DNA from: Chitinophagales bacterium
GTDB taxonomy: Bacteria > Bacteroidota > Bacteroidia > Chitinophagales > Saprospiraceae
Assembly (NCBI GenBank): GCA_013299105.1
Contig: JAAFJY010000047.1
Location: 1 to 34,840, forward strand
DNA length: 34,840 nucleotides
Direction: 5' to 3'
How positions within the stretch are numbered: position 1 is the stretch's first letter; each line of letters begins with the position of its first letter. The translations under genes were made by a program, and so were the position numbers. The notes below the pieces were generated by a model. It was given only the letters and a program-made list of their open reading frames with translations, was not told the origin of the DNA and made no database searches. This document shows positions 32,110 to 34,840 of this stretch, piece after piece.

Positions 32110-32268
32110 GAGGATGTTTAAATTTAGGATTGAAGGCAAAAACGAGCACGTTTTCGGCTAGTCGAGGCACCAAAAGCGGAGTTATGCAGCGCAAAATGAG
32201 CATTTTGGTAACGAAGGATAGACGGAAAGGGGCCGTTTTGGCCCAAGCAAAAATTTTTAAACATACTC
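32110..32268. mobile_element. 159-bp MITE-like element with TTA target duplication
   Basis: The left end GAGGATGTTTAAATTT and the right end, read on the opposite strand as GAGTATGTTTAAAAATTT, form imperfect terminal inverted repeats. Both ends are flanked by TTA (32107-32109 and 32269-32271), a 3-bp direct repeat of the kind made by IS5/IS1031-type transposases. The interior has no gene of its own. A degenerate pair of TTGAAANG octamers follows at 32307-32322. Confidence 0.65.
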
Positions 32269-32395
32269 TTAAATTGAAATCGGCAAATTCGCCATCAGGT
32301 GTTAGGTTAAAATGTTGAAAGGCTACTAGCGAGCTAAGAACAGAATAACTGCCCTTATTCATCGGTGCGTTAGTACATGATTTCGGCTCGTGAAT

Positions 32396-32443
32396 GCGTC
32401 AGGAGACGCAGACTGGGGCAGTCCCCGTCAGGAGACGTGGGAC
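32396..32443. repeat. Pair of AGGA-loop hairpins
   Basis: GCGTC-AGGA-GACGC (32396-32409) and CGTC-AGGA-GACG (32426-32437) flank a GACTGGGG...CCCCGTC palindrome. It is a compact REP-like unit in the leader region of mtaB. Confidence 0.6.
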
Positions 32444-32499
32444 TAGCGGTTCAAGACGACCTTATAAGATTGTCTCAATCTTTCGCCCTTGTCTAGTGT

Positions 32500-32569
32500 C
32501 ATTAACAACTAACCATTAACAACTAACCATTAACAACTAACCATTAACAACTAACCACTAACCACTAAC
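32500..32569 (+). repeat. Heptamer array directly upstream of the mtaB start codon
   Basis: Four copies of the 14-mer CATTAACAACTAAC are followed by two CACTAAC units, 70 bp in all, that is ten heptamers. The last base touches the mtaB ATG. An A-rich, unstructured leader may help translation in a phylum that does not use Shine-Dalgarno pairing. Confidence 0.92.
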
Positions 32570-33916
32570 ATGGCTACACCACGCACGGTTGCATTTTACA
32601 CGTTGGGTTGCAAGTTGAATTATTCCGAGACTTCTTCCATCGCTCGTTTATTCGAAGACGCGGGCTATGGGGTAGCGGAATTTGAACAAGGCGCTGATGT
32701 GTATGTGATCAACACCTGCTCGGTGACTGACTTTGCCGATCGCAAGTGCCGCAAGGTGGTGCGCCAGGCCCTGCGGACCAGTTCCCATGCTTTTGTGGTG
32801 GTCATTGGTTGTTATGCGCAGTTGAAACCTGAAGAAATTGCCAATATCCCAGGTGTGGATTTGGTATTGGGAGCTGCCGAAAAATTCCGCATCCTCGACT
32901 TCATCGACGACCTGAGCAAGGCTCCGGGCAAGGGCATGGTCCATGCTGGTGAAGTGCGCGAAGCCCGCACCTTTACGGATGCTTTTTCCTTTGGCGACCG
33001 CACCCGCTCGTTTTTGAAAGTGCAGGACGGTTGCAACTACAAGTGTTCTTTTTGCACCATCCCACAGGCGCGTGGAGCCAGCCGCAGTGACAAGGTCGAA
33101 AACGTAGTGGCAAATGCCCGCAAGATCGCCGAAATGGGCGTGAAAGAAATCGTTTTGACCGGGGTAAACATCGGCGATTTTGGCAATGGCACCGAAGTGA
33201 TCGAAGGTACTGCACCTAAAAAGGAAGCCCTGTTCATTGACCTGATTCATGAATTGGACCAAGTACAAGAAATCAGCCGTTTCCGCATTTCCTCAATCGA
33301 GCCCAACCTCTGCACCGATGAGGTCATCGCATTTGTGGCCCAATCACAGCGTTTTGCACCGCATTTTCACATGCCCCTGCAATCGGGCAACGACAAGCAA
33401 CTGCGCCAGATGCGCCGACGCTATACCCGCGACCTGTACGTTCAGCGAGTAGCAAAAATCAAAGAATTGATGCCCCACGCCTGCATCGGCGTGGACGTGA
33501 TCGTGGGTTTTCCTGGCGAAACCAAGGAAGATTTTCTGGAGACCTATCGTTTTATCCAAGACCTGGAGGTGTCGTACCTACACGTTTTCACTTACTCCGA
33601 GCGCGCCAATACTCCTGCCGCTGAAATGGAAGGCGTGGTGCCCGTAGGTGAGCGCCGCGAGCGCAACGACATGCTCACGATCTTGAGCGAGAAAAAACGC
33701 CGCCAGTTTTACGAAAAACATTTGGGTGAATTACGTCCGGTTTTGTTTGAAGTACACAAAGACCAGCAACTCATGGCTGGCTTTACGGACAATTACATCA
33801 AAATTGAAACGCCCATCGTACCCGAATTGCTGAATACGATCCAAGCAGTGGACTTGCAGAAAATTGGTGCGAGTGGTGATGTGTTGGCGGAATTGGGGGC
33901 TTTGGTGGGGTGTTGA
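32570..33916 (+). CDS. mtaB: tRNA t6A37 methylthiotransferase MtaB
   Basis: A 448-residue radical-SAM methylthiotransferase that converts t6A37 to ms2t6A37 in tRNAs reading ANN codons. The N-terminal MTTase domain has the three cluster-binding Cys residues (Cys14 in TLGCKLNYSE, Cys50 in NTCSVT, Cys81 in IGCYAQ). The radical SAM domain has CNYKCSFC (Cys155, 159, 162) followed by IPQARG, and later HMPLQSGND and GVDVIVGFPGET. The C-terminus is a TRAM-like domain. The sequence after the first Cys (TLGCKLN) is typical of MtaB and not of MiaB or RimO. Length is normal. The leader is a heptamer repeat array. It converges on a Uma2 gene with 3 nt between stops. Confidence 0.95.
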   Translation: MATPRTVAFYTLGCKLNYSETSSIARLFEDAGYGVAEFEQGADVYVINTCSVTDFADRKCRKVVRQALRTSSHAFVVVIGCYAQLKPEEIANIPGVDLVLGAAEKFRILDFIDDLSKAPGKGMVHAGEVREARTFTDAFSFGDRTRSFLKVQDGCNYKCSFCTIPQARGASRSDKVENVVANARKIAEMGVKEIVLTGVNIGDFGNGTEVIEGTAPKKEALFIDLIHELDQVQEISRFRISSIEPNLCTDEVIAFVAQSQRFAPHFHMPLQSGNDKQLRQMRRRYTRDLYVQRVAKIKELMPHACIGVDVIVGFPGETKEDFLETYRFIQDLEVSYLHVFTYSERANTPAAEMEGVVPVGERRERNDMLTILSEKKRRQFYEKHLGELRPVLFEVHKDQQLMAGFTDNYIKIETPIVPELLNTIQAVDLQKIGASGDVLAELGALVGC

Positions 33917-33919
33917 TTG

Positions 33920-34537
33920 TCATGCAAATTCCGACCCCTCCTCTTTGAGGTATTTTCCCACTGAAAAAGTAAGCCCTTCCAGGATTTCGATGTCCTGGTA
34001 CCAATCAATGACTTGCCAATTGGCTTGTGGTGTCGCAACCACTACCGTTTTGCTTTCAGAAAAAATCCAAATGACTTTTTCAACGCCGAAAGCTAAGAGC
34101 CTTTGGGTTTTCTGGGTGTAGTACAGGTTTGAGTCATCTGAGGTGACATTGATGTCAACTTCGATCTGAATTTTTGGAGGCACCTTTAGATAGTGTTTGC
34201 CGATAGCCTTGATAGGGAGTTTCTCTTTATCATAAATAGCAATATCAGCAGCCAAGTTGTTTTTTTTATCCAGATGCAGACCCGGCTCGTTGGTCAATAT
34301 GCGGTACTGGTATTTTCGCTTGTTGGTAAAAAGAATTTCTAACAAATATTCTATAATAACTACTTGCAAACCACTGGCACCCATGATGTCTTCAATTGTT
34401 TTTTCGCCGCTTAAAACTGCTTCATAACCTTTGTAATAAATAGGTTTTCCGTCCATGATCTCGGCAATGAGACTGGTCGGTATTGCCCTTTTTGGCTTTT
34501 TTGTACTTCTCAATTTGGGTTCTTTACTCGCAATCAT
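33920..34537 (-). CDS. Uma2 family (DUF820) nuclease-like protein
   Basis: A 205-residue protein from the ATG at 34537; an in-frame TTG at 34579 is less likely because a -7-like element (TTACTTTG on the minus strand) overlaps that stretch. The Uma2/PD-(D/E)XK fold is recognisable from GLQVVIIEYLLEIL, NNLAADIAIYD (acidic residue of the active site), PKIQIEVDINV (Glu in the IxIEV strand) and LLAFGVEKVIWIF. The conserved catalytic Lys is not obvious after IEV, where Asp-Ile-Asn follows. The family is expanded in some bacteria and its function is largely unknown; a nuclease role is inferred. Confidence 0.83.
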   Translation of the reverse strand: MIASKEPKLRSTKKPKRAIPTSLIAEIMDGKPIYYKGYEAVLSGEKTIEDIMGASGLQVVIIEYLLEILFTNKRKYQYRILTNEPGLHLDKKNNLAADIAIYDKEKLPIKAIGKHYLKVPPKIQIEVDINVTSDDSNLYYTQKTQRLLAFGVEKVIWIFSESKTVVVATPQANWQVIDWYQDIEILEGLTFSVGKYLKEEGSEFA

Positions 34538-34593
34538 TTTCGAAACACAGATTTTGCGCAAAGTAAGCTTTTTGTGCAATTAAATCAAGCGGA

Positions 34594-34761
34594 ATGAGTT
34601 CACTGCCTCATCAACTTGAGCTCTTTCAAACCCGGGAAAACGCGGTTTGGATTTTAGATCCCAGCAGTTGGTTTGCAAAAAAAATTGGTGTGCGTGGTGA
34701 AGTGTTGGTGGCACTGAAGTACTCCCCATCCGTTGGACAAAAAAAGAGGTTGTATATATGA
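34594..34761 (+). CDS. Candidate 55-residue ORF near the window end
   Basis: An intact ORF with an ATG start reads MSSLPHQLELFQTRENAVWI, then SSWFAKKIGVRGEVLVALKY, and ends KKRLYI. Composition is protein-like with no low complexity, but I do not recognise it. It is divergent from the Uma2 gene, with 56 nt between starts. It could be a small gene or the remnant of a longer one. Nothing further is visible from 34762 to 34840. Confidence 0.35.
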   Translation: MSSLPHQLELFQTRENAVWILDPSSWFAKKIGVRGEVLVALKYSPSVGQKKRLYI

Positions 34762-34840
34762 AAAAATGACGTTAAAAAACAATAATGTAACGTGATGAAT
34801 AGGCCTATTTCCCAAGTGCTGGGAACAACTTCTTCAAAGC

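Noticed and set aside
32084-32362. 92-codon minus-strand ORF over the MITE
   Set aside because: It spans the terminal repeats and flanks of a mobile element and has no recognisable protein features.
32500-32569. The heptamer array as a replication origin iteron set
   Set aside because: No DnaA-box-like sites, no rep gene, and the array directly abuts a metabolic gene start.

Overview
The window reads as chromosomal DNA of a Bacteroidota bacterium, most likely in the Saprospiraceae/Haliscomenobacter-like part of the phylum (inference). The evidence is a secreted protein ending in a gliding-motility/T9SS type-B sorting domain, ribosomal protein THX, the Bacteroidota-type order rpmB-rpmG-DUF4295-ftsY, -7 boxes of the form TAnnTTTG, few Shine-Dalgarno sites, and many lipoprotein or periplasmic signal peptides. 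I see no prophage, CRISPR array or intact insertion sequence. Mobile DNA is limited to a short MITE-like element and worn IS ends.

Layout. 1-711: gene-free, with dispersed repeats. 712-4089: three tandem exported thioredoxin-fold paralogues, each followed by a related hairpin. 4200-5351: a Fic protein whose promoter lies at the end of a 10-bp phased repeat array and whose mRNA is probably leaderless. 5549-9940: an Atg22/UMF1-type transporter, a lipoprotein aldose 1-epimerase and an SH3-like lipoprotein. 9941-11209: 1.27 kb without a gene, rich in small hairpins and tandem repeats. 11210-13261: T9SS cargo. 13276-18825 (minus strand): an Rpn/PD-(D/E)XK-like protein, a GT39-type glycosyltransferase overlapping bshB1 (bacillithiol synthesis), an aspartyl-protease/PDZ protein and a membrane protein. 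19017-21039: tRNA-Arg(ACG), rpmB, rpmG, DUF4295 and ftsY. 21046-27797: a PH-like membrane protein, a rhodanese, an acyl-CoA dehydrogenase, a second aspartyl-protease-like PDZ protein, a LolA-like protein and proA. 28023-31911 (minus): an unknown protein, an AlbA_2/ATPase-type regulator, ribosomal protein THX and TrhO. 32570-34537: mtaB and, convergent to it, a Uma2-family protein.

The coding content is mostly housekeeping: translation and tRNA modification (rpmB, rpmG, DUF4295, THX, tRNA-Arg, trhO, mtaB), membrane targeting (ftsY), envelope redox and lipoprotein handling (thioredoxins, lolA-like), thiol metabolism (bshB1) and proline synthesis (proA). The unusual signal is in the intergenic DNA. 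It holds arrays of an 8-bp unit (TTGARANG), arrays of a 7-bp unit (CAYTAAC/AACTAAC) that stop exactly at coding-sequence boundaries, a modular dispersed repeat built around a small hairpin, a family of mini-hairpins with 3-4 nt loops, a 159-bp MITE with TTA target duplications, and the phased array in front of fic.
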